Below, piece by piece: positions 1 through 8,672 of a stretch of 56,242 nt of DNA (the stretch's first letter is position 1; the number at the start of each line of letters is the position of its first letter). The stretch lies in assembly GCA_017397105.1 (NCBI GenBank), contig JAFQKF010000043.1, positions 1 to 56,242 of the forward strand, in the 5' to 3' direction. The position numbers and the translations under genes are program-made. The DNA comes from Clostridia bacterium. GTDB lineage: Bacteria > Bacillota > Clostridia > Oscillospirales > Acutalibacteraceae. The notes below the pieces were generated by a model. That model made no database searches. It saw only the letters and a list, made by a program, of their open reading frames with translations, and was not told the origin of the DNA.

Positions 1-154
1 ATATAAGAAAGTCAAGTTCGGATGTTTCGTACATATTGTTTGCATATTCGTTTTCAACAGCAATGCAGTCGATTGACACCATCGAACCATCGGTAAGTTG
101 TACTTCAACACAAGCGGTGTCGATATTGAATCCACAGGATTTAATATAATTCAT
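1..154 (-). CDS. DUF6061-like small protein, 3' end cut by the window
   Basis: The reading frame starts at an ATG (152-154) preceded by a clear GGAGG ribosome binding site and stays open to the window edge, so about 51 N-terminal residues are seen. The residues include a DTACVEVQL stretch, then SIDCIAVENEYANN and YETSELD, which resemble the small DUF6061 proteins common in Clostridia from memory of that family. Function is unknown. It faces leftward, away from the neighbouring lipoprotein gene. The family assignment is by recalled motif only. Confidence 0.6.
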   Translation of the reverse strand, partial: MNYIKSCGFNIDTACVEVQLTDGSMVSIDCIAVENEYANNMYETSELDFLI

Positions 155-222
155 TAGGATACCTCCAAGATTTATTGTTTTGAAAGTATTTCAACGTGGG
201 TTATTTTTTTGGTATCCTTAAT

Positions 223-351
223 TCATATAGACCTACAAAGGTACGCCGAGTGGCGAAGTTTGTTCGTAGCATAAAACGCTGCTTTTTCTTCATTTTTAAA
301 TTCATAGCAAAAATTCAGGGTTCTGCAGGATATTGATTCCTGTAGAACCCC
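223..351 (-). repeat. Possible dispersed intergenic element
   Basis: This stretch between the DUF6061-like gene and the lipoprotein gene is open in one minus-strand frame for about 43 codons but has no start codon or ribosome binding site in that frame, and it ends in the hairpin at 318-350. It looks like the multi-copy, coding-like intergenic sequence often mis-annotated as short hypothetical proteins in Clostridia. The rest of 155-410 shows nothing else recognisable. Confidence 0.25.
318..350 (-). terminator. Hairpin, probable terminator of the lipoprotein gene
   Basis: An inverted repeat with 13-nt arms (GGGTTCTGCAGGA and its near-perfect complement, one G-U pair) encloses a 7-nt loop. 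Read on the minus strand it is followed by TGAATTTTTG, so it would end transcription coming from the lipoprotein gene at 411-1265. Confidence 0.55.
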
Positions 352-410
352 TTGTCATATTTGCTATATATTGTTTTATGCGGTCTGCGCTTTTTTACTT
401 CCCCTTTGCC

Positions 411-1265
411 TTAAAATCCGCCGTTGACGGAAAGAGTATTATCCATGATAACCGACGTGGTGTCTACCTTTTTGCCGAAAGCCTTGTAGTTATTAAGGCT
501 TATTTCAACCGTATATCGCCACGTGCCTTTTACGATTTCGCCGTTGCTGTTTATGAGCACCTTTACGGTAGGATTGGTGTAATAAATTTTCGTGTCCTTT
601 TCTGAGATTTCGAGGGGCAGCCCCAAGTCCGTAAGCTGCTTTGTTACCTCGCTTATGTCACCAACGGCGGTGATTGCATGACCCACGCTGCCTGAAAGTG
701 CATCGTCACGCGCACCTGCAACCTGCTCTTTCATAATCATTTCAATAGCGATATTGTTGCCGACCTTGTAGGCTTTTGCGCTTGCAACGTCCGCTTCGGA
801 AAGATTTTTGTAGCCGCCCGTGATTCCTTTTTTATCGCTGGAATTGTTGGCAATCAGCTTTGACATAATGGGGGTAATGAATTCGAAAAGCCCCTCGTAC
901 TGCCCGTTGTTGACGCTTATGCTTTTAAGATCAATGCTGTGGTTTGATACCGCCTTTGCGTTGGATTTTTCAGCGGCGATTTTGTATGCTTCAACTATCT
1001 GCAACGTTGACCATGCAACAGGGTTATCGGATTCCTGCGTGCTTTCGGCTTCAGAGGGGATTTCGCTTTCCTCAGGCCGGAAAGATGCCTCCAAATCTTC
1101 ATCGGACATTGCGGATTCTGAAACCGTTGTTGAAACTTCGCTTGTTGTTTCTTCGCCTGCAACGGCGGTTGAGGTCTGCGCTTCGTTACTGCCGTCATGG
1201 CAGGAGGCGAAGGAAAAAGCAATAATTAAAGTAAGAAGAATTGCGGAAAATCTTTTGATATTCAT
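411..1265 (-). CDS. Secreted lipoprotein of unknown function
   Basis: A 284-residue protein with a Lys/Arg start, a hydrophobic segment and a lipobox ending SFASC around residue 21, so it should be cleaved and lipid-anchored outside the cell membrane. A Ser/Thr/Glu-rich linker (about residues 25-85) precedes a folded domain of about 190 residues that I do not recognise. A GTG nine bases upstream is possible, but a GGGTGA box sits just before the ATG at 1265, so that start is preferred. It is transcribed alone, divergent from the CapA-like gene, and ends at the hairpin 318-350. Confidence 0.75.
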   Translation of the reverse strand: MNIKRFSAILLTLIIAFSFASCHDGSNEAQTSTAVAGEETTSEVSTTVSESAMSDEDLEASFRPEESEIPSEAESTQESDNPVAWSTLQIVEAYKIAAEKSNAKAVSNHSIDLKSISVNNGQYEGLFEFITPIMSKLIANNSSDKKGITGGYKNLSEADVASAKAYKVGNNIAIEMIMKEQVAGARDDALSGSVGHAITAVGDISEVTKQLTDLGLPLEISEKDTKIYYTNPTVKVLINSNGEIVKGTWRYTVEISLNNYKAFGKKVDTTSVIMDNTLSVNGGF

Positions 1266-1452
1266 ATTAATCACCCATAAAATGATAACAGGATTTTGCT
1301 TTGCTTGTCAAGGAAAATCGGGGATTTTAGCCACAAACGGGAGAAATACTGCGCCTATTTTTCTTTAATAAACAAAAGGGCGTTATTGTGCCTTGCTCTT
1401 TTTGATTTGCTGTGATATCATTATATTACCTTTATGATGAAAGGATAATAAA

Positions 1453-2616
1453 ATGAAAGATAAATCCTCTTTGGTGTTCACGGGTGACATCGGTTTTGAC
1501 AGATATATGTACGGCAAATGGAACGATGAGGAGCTCATTTCGGGTGAGATTCTTGACTTTCTCCACAGTGCGGACCACGTTGTTGTAAACGTGGAGGGTC
1601 CTGTTGCGTCCGTTGAGCAGAATACAACCACAAGCGGTGCGGCTCAGCTGCTTCACACTATAGACCCAAAAGCGGTCAAGGTGCTCAACAAAATGAACGC
1701 AGATATATGGAGCATCTGCAACAATCATATTATGGATGCGGGCGAATACGGCATTAAAAGCACGCTTGAGATTGCAAAAGAAAACGGCGCCGTAACCGTT
1801 GGCGCAGGTATGGATATACACGAGGCAAGGAAGCCCGTTATTCTCAACGAAGCAGGCGGAATAGGGATGTTTGCGGTGGGTTATCAGCGCGCTTGCAGAA
1901 AGGCTGATGAAAACAAGGCGGGCTGCTACAGCTGGAGCGACCTTGATGAAATTCAGAATACAATAAATGAAATCAAGAAAACCTGCCGTTGGTGCGTGGT
2001 TATTGCCCACGCAGGCGAGGAATTTACTCCTCTGCCCTCGCCCTACACAAGGGAGCGTTACCGTCTTTACCTTGAAATGGGTGCGGATATGGTGGTGGGT
2101 CATCACCCTCACGTGCCTATGAATTACGAAACGGTGGGCGATAAGGTTATCTTCTATTCGCTTGGCAATTTTATATTTGATACCGATTATCAGCGCTCGC
2201 AGCATAAAACGGAGCTCGGCCTTATTGTGAAGATAAATTTTACTGAAACTCAATTCACCTGGGAGCCTATGGGACTTGAGATTTTAAGGGGACCCGAGCA
2301 TATTGTGAAAGCGCCGCTGCCCGTGATTTTCACGGACGTGCAGGAGGAGGAGTTCAATCTTCTCTCGCCGCTTTCGGCAAAGATGCATATTGCCGCTACC
2401 AGACGCCAGATGACGTACCTCAACCCTGCTCGCTTTGCCAACGCAACCGAGGAGGAGTGGGCGGAGCACTTTGCGGAGCCCCTGAGGACGGGACGAGTGC
2501 CGGGCGAAACGCTGGATTTCTTTATCCTCTGCCCCCTTGCAGAAAAGGAAAAAGAAAAAGACTGGCAAAAGAGTAAGCTTGAGGACGTAAAGCAGTACAT
2601 CCTGGAGCAGATGTAA
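1453..2616 (+). CDS. CapA-family metallophosphoesterase-like protein
   Basis: This 387-residue protein belongs to the CapA/PgsA family, first known from poly-gamma-glutamate capsule synthesis and built on a calcineurin-like phosphoesterase fold. Visible family motifs are FTGDIGFD near the N-terminus, VVNVEGP, the SICNNHIMDAG motif with the Asn-His pair, VVIAHAGEE, VVGHHPHVP and FYSLGNFIFD. No signal peptide is seen, unlike many capsule proteins, so a cytoplasmic phosphoesterase role is possible; the substrate cannot be told. GAAAGGAT lies upstream of the ATG. There are no capsule polymerase genes beside it, and it ends at the terminator 2632-2657. Confidence 0.8.
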   Translation: MKDKSSLVFTGDIGFDRYMYGKWNDEELISGEILDFLHSADHVVVNVEGPVASVEQNTTTSGAAQLLHTIDPKAVKVLNKMNADIWSICNNHIMDAGEYGIKSTLEIAKENGAVTVGAGMDIHEARKPVILNEAGGIGMFAVGYQRACRKADENKAGCYSWSDLDEIQNTINEIKKTCRWCVVIAHAGEEFTPLPSPYTRERYRLYLEMGADMVVGHHPHVPMNYETVGDKVIFYSLGNFIFDTDYQRSQHKTELGLIVKINFTETQFTWEPMGLEILRGPEHIVKAPLPVIFTDVQEEEFNLLSPLSAKMHIAATRRQMTYLNPARFANATEEEWAEHFAEPLRTGRVPGETLDFFILCPLAEKEKEKDWQKSKLEDVKQYILEQM

Positions 2617-2631
2617 AATCAATACTGTATG

Positions 2632-2657
2632 AAAAAAGCACCCCACGGGGTGCTTTT
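2632..2657. terminator. Bidirectional terminator
   Basis: A strong stem (AGCACCCC with GGGGTGCT) flanked by A-run and T-run lies between the convergent CapA-like gene and the PQ-loop gene, so it can serve both strands. Confidence 0.85.
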
Positions 2658-2664
2658 GTGTTTG

Positions 2665-2958
2665 TTATTCCCTTTCTTTATCAAGCTTTCTGTTTCTGAA
2701 ATACAGAATCAAATCCGCGCTTACCATTATAAGATTGAGAAAATAGAAAAACAGCACGTACCATTTCTGCGAAAACTCGGCCATATAAGCTTCGTTGAGA
2801 AATTTTGAAATGATTCCCGCTATGTAGCCGAAGACAATCAGGCACAGAAACCACAGGCTTTTGCCCTTTGCCGTGCGTGCTTTGTAGGATTTTATTACGT
2901 TCATCGGCCACGAAGCACCGAAGCTTACAATCATAACAACTTCAAGAATTTCTGCCAT
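2665..2958 (-). CDS. Small PQ-loop/SemiSWEET-like membrane protein
   Basis: A 97-residue protein with three predicted membrane segments (about residues 1-20, 35-55 and 65-85). The pattern ASWPMNVIKSYKARTAKG after the first helix is like the PQ-loop motif of SemiSWEET and MtN3-type half transporters, which dimerise to move small solutes such as sugars. The frame extends further upstream, but AGGAGG sits just before the ATG at 2958, which is the better start. It lies 14 bases after the gene at 2973-3302 on the same strand, so the two are probably one operon. The transport role is inferred. Confidence 0.65.
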   Translation of the reverse strand: MAEILEVVMIVSFGASWPMNVIKSYKARTAKGKSLWFLCLIVFGYIAGIISKFLNEAYMAEFSQKWYVLFFYFLNLIMVSADLILYFRNRKLDKERE

Positions 2959-2972
2959 ACAATCCTCCTGTT

Positions 2973-3302
2973 TTACAACCCGAAATGTATTATCCACTTA
3001 TCGTTTTCAATCGCTTTTTCGCACAGCTGCCTTAGCGGCGATAATCCGTGGATATCTTCGATAACGTCTGCAAGGCTTTGTACCGACGCGGGCGGAATAA
3101 GCGTGACTCCCGTGTATGCAAGCCCTTTTGCAGGCACGTCAAGTGTATGCCAATAAAAATCCGTGCGGCTTAATTTGGCGTCAATAATCTCCACGTAATC
3201 GTCATCAACGCTGATGCAGTCATATTTCTGCGGCTCGTAGTCGTCATACCGCCTGCCACACTCGGGTGCAGTCTGCATAATACCGAATTCGTGCTTTGCC
3301 AA
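2973..3302 (-). CDS. Conserved hypothetical protein, TTG start
   Basis: A 109-residue soluble protein with the stretch YDDYEPQKYDCISVDDDYVE followed by a domain ending in DKWIIHFGL. I know similar sequences only as conserved hypothetical proteins of Firmicutes and can give no function. The start taken is TTG at 3302 with an AAAGGCGG-like box before it; an in-frame ATG lies eight codons later and could be used instead. It is the first gene of a two-gene unit with the PQ-loop protein. Confidence 0.65.
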   Translation of the reverse strand: MAKHEFGIMQTAPECGRRYDDYEPQKYDCISVDDDYVEIIDAKLSRTDFYWHTLDVPAKGLAYTGVTLIPPASVQSLADVIEDIHGLSPLRQLCEKAIENDKWIIHFGL

Positions 3303-3392
3303 AGTATCGCCGCCTTTGTCAATTTACAAAAATAAATATATCACACAATATTTTTAAAATCAATTGATAAATAAATTGTACTGTCAGGTTTG

Positions 3393-3421
3393 TTGACATA
3401 AAAAGTTATCCATAATATAAT
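3393..3421 (+). promoter_or_regulatory. Sigma-A type promoter of galM
   Basis: TTGACA at 3393-3398 and TATAAT at 3416-3421 are both perfect and separated by exactly 17 bases, about 55 bases before the galM start. Confidence 0.85.
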
Positions 3422-3474
3422 GTATTATGAATAATAATAACTTCGTAAGAGGTTAATTGAAAGGATGTTTTAAA

Positions 3475-4515
3475 ATGACAGAGAAAAAGCTTTTTGGCGT
3501 AACAAAGGACGGCAGAGAGGTTCATTCCTATACCATTACAAATTCTCAGGGCGCATCCGTGGGGCTTATCACCTACGGTGCTACCGTTAACTGCATAAAC
3601 GTGCCCGATAAAAACGGCGTTATTGCGGACGTGCTTTCGGGATTTTCTGATATCAGCGGCCACGAGGAGCACTCGGATTATCAGGGCATGACAGTCGGCA
3701 GATATGCAAACCGCATTGCAAACGGTGAGTTTGAGCTTGACGGTGTTAAGTACAGCGTAACAAAGAATGAAAAAGAGAAAACCTGCCTTCACGGCGGCGC
3801 TGAGCTTTCCACCGCTGTATGGAATGCAATTATTGTGGATGACAACGCTGTTGAAATGTCCTATTTCAGCGCTGACGGCTCTCACGGCTTCCCCGGCAAC
3901 GTAAACTTTGTTGTTAAATTCGTGTTCAACGAGAAAAACGAGCTGAAAATCGATTATTACGCAAAGACAGATAAAAAGACGGTTATCAACATGACCAACC
4001 ATGCATATTTCAACCTTGCAGGCGCGTCAAACGGCGATATCCTCAACCACGTGCTCAGGATTGATGCGGATTATTACACCCCCACGGATGCCGATTCCAT
4101 TCCCACGGGCGAGCTTCGCAGCGTAGAGGGCACGGCTTTTGATTTCAGAGAGCCCAAGGCTATCGGCAGAGATATCGGCGCTCAGGATGAGCAGCTTATT
4201 ATGTGCAAGGGTTATGACCATAATTTCTGCCTCAATGAAGGCGACGGTGCGGCGGTTACTGCGTATGACCCTGAAAGCGGCAGAGCACTTGACGTGTATA
4301 CAGACCTTCTCGGCGTTCAGCTTTACACGGGCAACTTCCTTGACGGCAGCAATCTCGGCAAGGATGAAAAGCCTCTTATCAAGCACGCAGGCTTCTGCCT
4401 TGAAACTCAGTTTTATCCCGACACACCCAATCAGCCCGAATTCCCCCAGTGCACTGTTGAGGCGGGCAAGGAGTTCAGATCAACCACGGTATTTAAGTTC
4501 TATATCAAGAAATAA
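3475..4515 (+). CDS. galM: Aldose 1-epimerase (mutarotase)
   Basis: This 346-residue enzyme interconverts the alpha and beta anomers of galactose, glucose and related sugars in the cytoplasm, the first step of the Leloir pathway. Family motifs are clear: LITYGATV, GRYANRIANGEF, the NHAYFNLAG motif with the catalytic His, CKGYDHNF, and CLETQFYPDTPN with the catalytic Glu. Length is normal. A TTG-started extension of six codons exists, but AAGGATG precedes the ATG at 3475. It stands alone between a strong promoter and an inverted-repeat region; no galK/galT is in the window. Confidence 0.92.
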   Translation: MTEKKLFGVTKDGREVHSYTITNSQGASVGLITYGATVNCINVPDKNGVIADVLSGFSDISGHEEHSDYQGMTVGRYANRIANGEFELDGVKYSVTKNEKEKTCLHGGAELSTAVWNAIIVDDNAVEMSYFSADGSHGFPGNVNFVVKFVFNEKNELKIDYYAKTDKKTVINMTNHAYFNLAGASNGDILNHVLRIDADYYTPTDADSIPTGELRSVEGTAFDFREPKAIGRDIGAQDEQLIMCKGYDHNFCLNEGDGAAVTAYDPESGRALDVYTDLLGVQLYTGNFLDGSNLGKDEKPLIKHAGFCLETQFYPDTPNQPEFPQCTVEAGKEFRSTTVFKFYIKK

Positions 4516-4520
4516 TTGCC

Positions 4521-4600
4521 TGAATTCACAAAATGCGGCAACTTTGGTAACAAAAAGTTATTTGTGAATTCACAAATCCTTTATAAAACTTGAATATAAT
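4521..4600 (+). promoter_or_regulatory. Operator-like inverted repeats before the two-component operon
   Basis: A perfect 16-bp palindrome, TTTGTGAATTCACAAA, lies at 4561-4576, and a second TGAATTCACAAA half sits at 4521-4532, 28 bases upstream. TATAAT at 4595-4600 would place the -35 region on the palindrome's right end. The arrangement suggests a dimeric repressor or the operon's own response regulator binding here. The arms may also form a hairpin after galM, but there is no T-run after it. Confidence 0.5.
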
Positions 4601-4653
4601 TTATACAGGGTTGATTGTAAAATCGGCTATTATAAAAACAGGAGGGCAAAAAT

Positions 4654-5343
4654 ATGGCAGCAGAAAGAATTCTTGTTGTTGATGACGATACCAATATCTG
4701 CGAACTGCTCAGACTTTATCTTGAAAAGGACGGCTTTGAGGTAACCATAGCAAACGACGGTGAAACTGCAGTTAAGCTTTTCCGCGATACAAATCCTTCG
4801 CTTATGCTTCTTGATATAATGCTTCCCGTGCTTGACGGCTGGCAGGTCTGCCGCGAGGTCAGAAAGTTTTCGGACAAGCCCATTATCATGATTACCGCCA
4901 AGGGCGAAACCTTCGACAAGGTGCTCGGCTTTGAGCTGGGAGCGGATGACTATGTGGTTAAACCCTTTGATGCAAAAGAGGTTATTGCAAGAGTGCGTGC
5001 CGTGCTTCGCAGAACGGGCGGCAGCCAGACCACGGATATGAAAGAGGTAAAATTTGATAAGCTTGTTATCAATCTTACCAACTATGAGCTCATGGTAAAC
5101 GGCGAAAAAATTGATACTCCTCCCAAAGAGATGGAGCTTATTTACCACCTTGCAAGCAATCCCAACAGAGTTTTCACAAGGGATCAGCTTCTTGACGAGG
5201 TGTGGGGATTTGATTATTACGGCGATTCAAGAACGGTTGACGTTCACGTTAAGCGTCTGCGTGAAAAGCTTGAGGGCGTTTCCGATAAATGGGAGCTTAA
5301 AACCGTGTGGAGCGTAGGCTACAAATTCGCCACAAAGGATTAA
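4654..5343 (+). CDS. OmpR-family response regulator
   Basis: This 229-residue cytoplasmic regulator has an N-terminal receiver domain (residues 1-120) with the acidic pair DDD at the start, the phospho-acceptor Asp54 in LLDIMLP, Thr in MITAKGE and Lys in VVKPF. A C-terminal OmpR/PhoB winged helix (about 130-227) includes LLDEVWGFDYYGDSRTVDVH. It is phosphorylated by the histidine kinase encoded 19 bases downstream and then binds DNA. AGGAGGG precedes the ATG. The cell signal is unknown; a protease gene follows, which hints at envelope stress. Confidence 0.92.
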   Translation: MAAERILVVDDDTNICELLRLYLEKDGFEVTIANDGETAVKLFRDTNPSLMLLDIMLPVLDGWQVCREVRKFSDKPIIMITAKGETFDKVLGFELGADDYVVKPFDAKEVIARVRAVLRRTGGSQTTDMKEVKFDKLVINLTNYELMVNGEKIDTPPKEMELIYHLASNPNRVFTRDQLLDEVWGFDYYGDSRTVDVHVKRLREKLEGVSDKWELKTVWSVGYKFATKD

Positions 5344-5362
5344 GCTTTTTCAGAGGAGCAGT

Positions 5363-6874
5363 ATGGGTATTAAAGAAGTAAAGGGAGTCACCGTGCGGCG
5401 TTCGCGGCTGTTCAAGCGATTCTTTGTGCTCACCTCGTCGGTTGTTCTCATAAGCTTTGTTTTCGTAGGCTCGGCATTGCTGTTGCTTGTTTCCAAATTC
5501 TGGATGGATGAAAAGCTTGAGCTTTTGCAGGAGAATACCGTGGCGGTAGCTCAGAATACGCGTGACGTTCTTTCGTCCGATTATCTGGGTGAGAGCGGGC
5601 GTGGCTCCATTATAGTAATATGTAATAATTTAAGGCAGATTTCAAATGCTATTGATGCGGATATTTTTATAGCCAACGTTCACGGCGACGTTGTTTACTG
5701 CAAGGAAATTCTGCAGTCTGACCTTGCGATTTACACGGGCTCATGCCTTGTGCACAGCGGATATCATATTCCGGCTGAAACAATGAGCCTTGCAACCGAG
5801 TCCATTTGTGTTGACACGGGCACCCTTGACGGTGCTCTCAGTGAGCTCAGCTTCATTGTAAGCGCTCCCGTAATTGTAAGGGGGGAAACCGTGGCGGTTG
5901 TATTCATGACCCAGTCTTTTTCAAACGGACTTGCACCCTACGTGTGGGCGATATTCCGTATTTTCCTTTTTGCATCCCTTGCGGTAATACTTGCATCGTT
6001 TATACTGACTTATATATTTGTAGCAAGGTTTACAAAGCCTCTGCGTGAAATGTCGGTAGCGGCAAAGCAGTATGCAAACGGTGATTTTTCAAACCGTATA
6101 GTTGTTAAAAAGGGTTACCTTGCAAAGCAGAATGACGAGGTGCAGGAGTTGGTTGTGGCGTTCAACTCCATGGCACAGAGCCTTTCAACGCTTGAAATGT
6201 CAAGGAGAAGCTTTGTTGCCAACGTTTCGCACGAGCTGAAAACGCCTATGACCACAATCGGCGGCTTTATTGACGGAATTCTTGACGGTACCATCAGCGA
6301 GGATAAGCATACGCAGTATCTCAAGGTAGTGTCCGATGAAGTCAAGAGGCTTTCAAGGCTTGTTACGGGTATGCTCAATATGAGCAAAATCGAATCCGGT
6401 GAGTACAATCTCAACATGACGAGCTTTGATATTTCACAGATGATAATAAACACCCTGCTCAGCTTTGAGCAGATTATAGAGTCCAGGGGTCTCGAGATAA
6501 GAGGGCTTGAAACAATCTCTCAGAATTTCGTCAAGGCTGATACGGATATGATAAATCAGGTGGTTTACAACCTGATAGACAATGCAGTCAAGTTTACGCC
6601 CGATGGCGGATATATAGAGGTTTCCTCAGGTGCTGATTCCGAGAAAACCATTATTAAAATCAGAAACAGCGGCAAGGGAATCGAGCCTGAAGAGGCTGAT
6701 AAGATTTTTGAGCGTTTTTACAAGGTGGATAAATCCAGAAGCTATGACACCAAGGGTGCAGGTATGGGCCTTTACATTGTAAAAACAATCGTTGAGCTTC
6801 ATTCGGGCAAAATAAAGGCAAGCAGTGTGCCCGGCGAATATACCGAATTTATTTTCTGGATTCCGAAAATCTGA
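5363..6874 (+). CDS. Membrane sensor histidine kinase
   Basis: A 503-residue kinase with two membrane helices (about residues 20-45 and 195-220) flanking an extracytoplasmic sensor domain, then a HAMP linker (RFTKPLREMSVAAKQYANGD), a HisKA domain with phospho-accepting His290 in NVSHELKTP, and an HATPase domain with the N box (NLIDNAVKFTPDGG), FERFYKVD and the GMGLYIVK G box. It partners the upstream response regulator. Start ATG has GAGGAG before it. The gene order regulator-kinase-HtrA-like protease recalls WalRK/HtrC clusters, but the WalH/I/J genes are missing and the HK has no PAS domain. Confidence 0.92.
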   Translation: MGIKEVKGVTVRRSRLFKRFFVLTSSVVLISFVFVGSALLLLVSKFWMDEKLELLQENTVAVAQNTRDVLSSDYLGESGRGSIIVICNNLRQISNAIDADIFIANVHGDVVYCKEILQSDLAIYTGSCLVHSGYHIPAETMSLATESICVDTGTLDGALSELSFIVSAPVIVRGETVAVVFMTQSFSNGLAPYVWAIFRIFLFASLAVILASFILTYIFVARFTKPLREMSVAAKQYANGDFSNRIVVKKGYLAKQNDEVQELVVAFNSMAQSLSTLEMSRRSFVANVSHELKTPMTTIGGFIDGILDGTISEDKHTQYLKVVSDEVKRLSRLVTGMLNMSKIESGEYNLNMTSFDISQMIINTLLSFEQIIESRGLEIRGLETISQNFVKADTDMINQVVYNLIDNAVKFTPDGGYIEVSSGADSEKTIIKIRNSGKGIEPEEADKIFERFYKVDKSRSYDTKGAGMGLYIVKTIVELHSGKIKASSVPGEYTEFIFWIPKI

Positions 6875-6909
6875 TTTTACAATATTGTTTAACCGAATTA
6901 ATAATTTGT

Positions 6910-6934
6910 ACATATCTTTGTGGTAAAGATATGT
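6910..6934 (+). promoter_or_regulatory. Perfect hairpin in the leader of the HtrA-like gene
   Basis: Ten-base arms, ACATATCTTT and AAAGATATGT, are perfectly complementary around the loop GTGGT. There is no T-run after it, so it is not an intrinsic terminator; it could be an operator, an RNA processing site or a stabilising leader between the kinase and the protease genes. Confidence 0.45.
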
Positions 6935-6969
6935 GAAAGGCACAGCAACACCAGTGGAGGTAGAAGATT

Positions 6970-8619
6970 ATGGATGAATATGAGAACAAGGGTCTTTTTC
7001 CGCAGAATGAAAATGAACCGTCGGAAAGCGAAGAAACTCAGGCTCCGAATGCCGTTCCCAACGAGAATGAGGTTGAGCCTCAGAGTGCTCCCGTAAACAG
7101 TGAGCCTCAGAGTGCTCCCGTAAACAATGAGCCTCAGAGCACGGGATATTCTCAGCCCAACGCTCAGACGCAGAATCCTTATTCGCAGCAGGGGGCATAC
7201 CGCCAGGGATATCAGTCCGGCGCTTATTCTTATAACAGGAATCAGGCAAATCCGTATTCTTCGGAGCCTTACCGTCCTTATAATGCTCAGAATACAGGCT
7301 ATACCCCTTATACACAGCCTCCCATTCAGCAGGGATATTCCAACAATCCCGTTCCGCCCAAAAAGAAGGATGCGGGCAAGCGTGTTTTCTTTGCGCTGAT
7401 TGCGATTATACTTATATGTGTAATAGTAGGTACGGTTGTGTTTATGAGGAAGGGCAAGTCCACCGATCCCGAAATATCAACCAACCATTCGGGTAACGTT
7501 ATTGAAGGCTCAGAGGAGTCCGCAACCAATCCCAACGTTGATTTCGCTATTTCTCCCGTTGCAGAGAGCGGTGCTCTTACAACAGTTGAGATTGCCAAAA
7601 AGGGCAGAGCGAGCTGCGTAGGAATCCTTGTTTATGCAAACTCCAGCTCATCCACCGCTGCGGGGCAGGGTACGGGCGTTATTGCAAAAGAGGACAAGGA
7701 AAACGGCATAACCTATATAATCACCTGTGCTCACGTTATTGACGATGCCGGTATGAACGTAAAGGTTCAGCTTGAGGACGGCACAAGCTATGATGCAGAG
7801 GTTGTTGCCTGCGACACAAGAACGGATATAGGCGTTGTAAAAATCAAGGCTACAGGCCTTAACGTTGCCGATTTCGGCGATTCAGGCGCTCTTCAGGTCG
7901 GTTCTGCTGTTTATGCGGTAGGCAACCCCGGCGGAATTGAATTCTTCGGCTCGGTAACCGACGGTATCGTTTCTGCCATTGACCGCCCGATTGACAGTGA
8001 AATAGGCTACACCATGAAGTGCATTCAGCACACGGCGGCTATAAATCCCGGCAACTCAGGCGGTGCTCTTGTAAACGTTTACGGTCAGATTATCGGCATA
8101 AATTCGCAGAAGATTGCATCCACCGAATATGAGGGAATGGGCTTTGCCATTCCTATCAGGGATGCTCTTGAGATTGCGGAAGCTCTTATCAACTACGGCT
8201 ACGTGCCCAACAGAGCAAAGCTTGGCATAACCTATTACTCACTCAATGCAAGCGCTCAGTACAGCATGATTGCTCAGTTCAATCAGCTTCCCTCAGGCAC
8301 ACTTATCATCAACACTATTGATGATGACAGTGCTCTTGCAGGCACGGGCGCTCAGCAGTACGATATGATTATTGCTGTAAACGGTGAGAATCTTACCACG
8401 GCGGACGTTCTGCTTGAAAAGATAGATAACGGCAAGGTGGGCGACAAGCTGAAGCTTACCCTTTGCAGAGTCAACAGTGATTACAGCCTTGAGCGCTTTG
8501 ACGTGGATATAACTCTTATCGAGGATAAGGGCACGGGTGCTCAGGAAACCACCACCCAGCCTCAGGTAGTTTATCCTTTTGACAGCTACGGAGATTTCTA
8601 TTACAACTTCGGTTGGTAA
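6970..8619 (+). CDS. HtrA/DegP-like membrane-anchored serine protease
   Basis: A 549-residue quality-control protease. The N-terminal 130 residues are cytoplasmic and low-complexity (Gln, Pro, Tyr, Asn rich), followed by one membrane helix (about 135-158), a trypsin-like domain and a C-terminal PDZ domain (about 415-520). The catalytic triad is visible: His255 in CAHVID, Asp286 in RTDIGVV and Ser363 in NPGNSGGAL. It would degrade misfolded proteins outside the membrane. A GGAGGT box precedes the ATG. It lies 95 bases after the kinase gene, so is probably co-transcribed and part of the same stress response. The coding sequence ends at a strong terminator. Confidence 0.9.
   Translation: MDEYENKGLFPQNENEPSESEETQAPNAVPNENEVEPQSAPVNSEPQSAPVNNEPQSTGYSQPNAQTQNPYSQQGAYRQGYQSGAYSYNRNQANPYSSEPYRPYNAQNTGYTPYTQPPIQQGYSNNPVPPKKKDAGKRVFFALIAIILICVIVGTVVFMRKGKSTDPEISTNHSGNVIEGSEESATNPNVDFAISPVAESGALTTVEIAKKGRASCVGILVYANSSSSTAAGQGTGVIAKEDKENGITYIITCAHVIDDAGMNVKVQLEDGTSYDAEVVACDTRTDIGVVKIKATGLNVADFGDSGALQVGSAVYAVGNPGGIEFFGSVTDGIVSAIDRPIDSEIGYTMKCIQHTAAINPGNSGGALVNVYGQIIGINSQKIASTEYEGMGFAIPIRDALEIAEALINYGYVPNRAKLGITYYSLNASAQYSMIAQFNQLPSGTLIINTIDDDSALAGTGAQQYDMIIAVNGENLTTADVLLEKIDNGKVGDKLKLTLCRVNSDYSLERFDVDITLIEDKGTGAQETTTQPQVVYPFDSYGDFYYNFGW
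7075..7142 (+). repeat. 27-bp tandem repeat in the protease N-terminus
   Basis: Two nearly identical 27-bp units (7075-7101 and 7102-7128) and a partial third encode EPQSAPVNS/N copies in the disordered cytoplasmic tail. Copy number may vary between strains. Confidence 0.8.
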
Positions 8620-8629
8620 AATAATGACA

Positions 8630-8660
8630 AAAACGGCTTGCATCAGCAAGCCGTTTTTTT
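8630..8660 (+). terminator. Intrinsic terminator
   Basis: AAAACGGCTTG, a short loop and CAAGCCGTTTTTTT form a classical terminator after the HtrA-like gene; it also works for the convergent sialidase-like gene. Confidence 0.9.
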
Positions 8661-8672
8661 ATCAAAGTGTTA

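Noticed and set aside
1432-2253. 273-residue minus-strand frame opposite the CapA-like gene
   Set aside because: No ribosome binding site and poor composition; it lies wholly across a well-supported gene.
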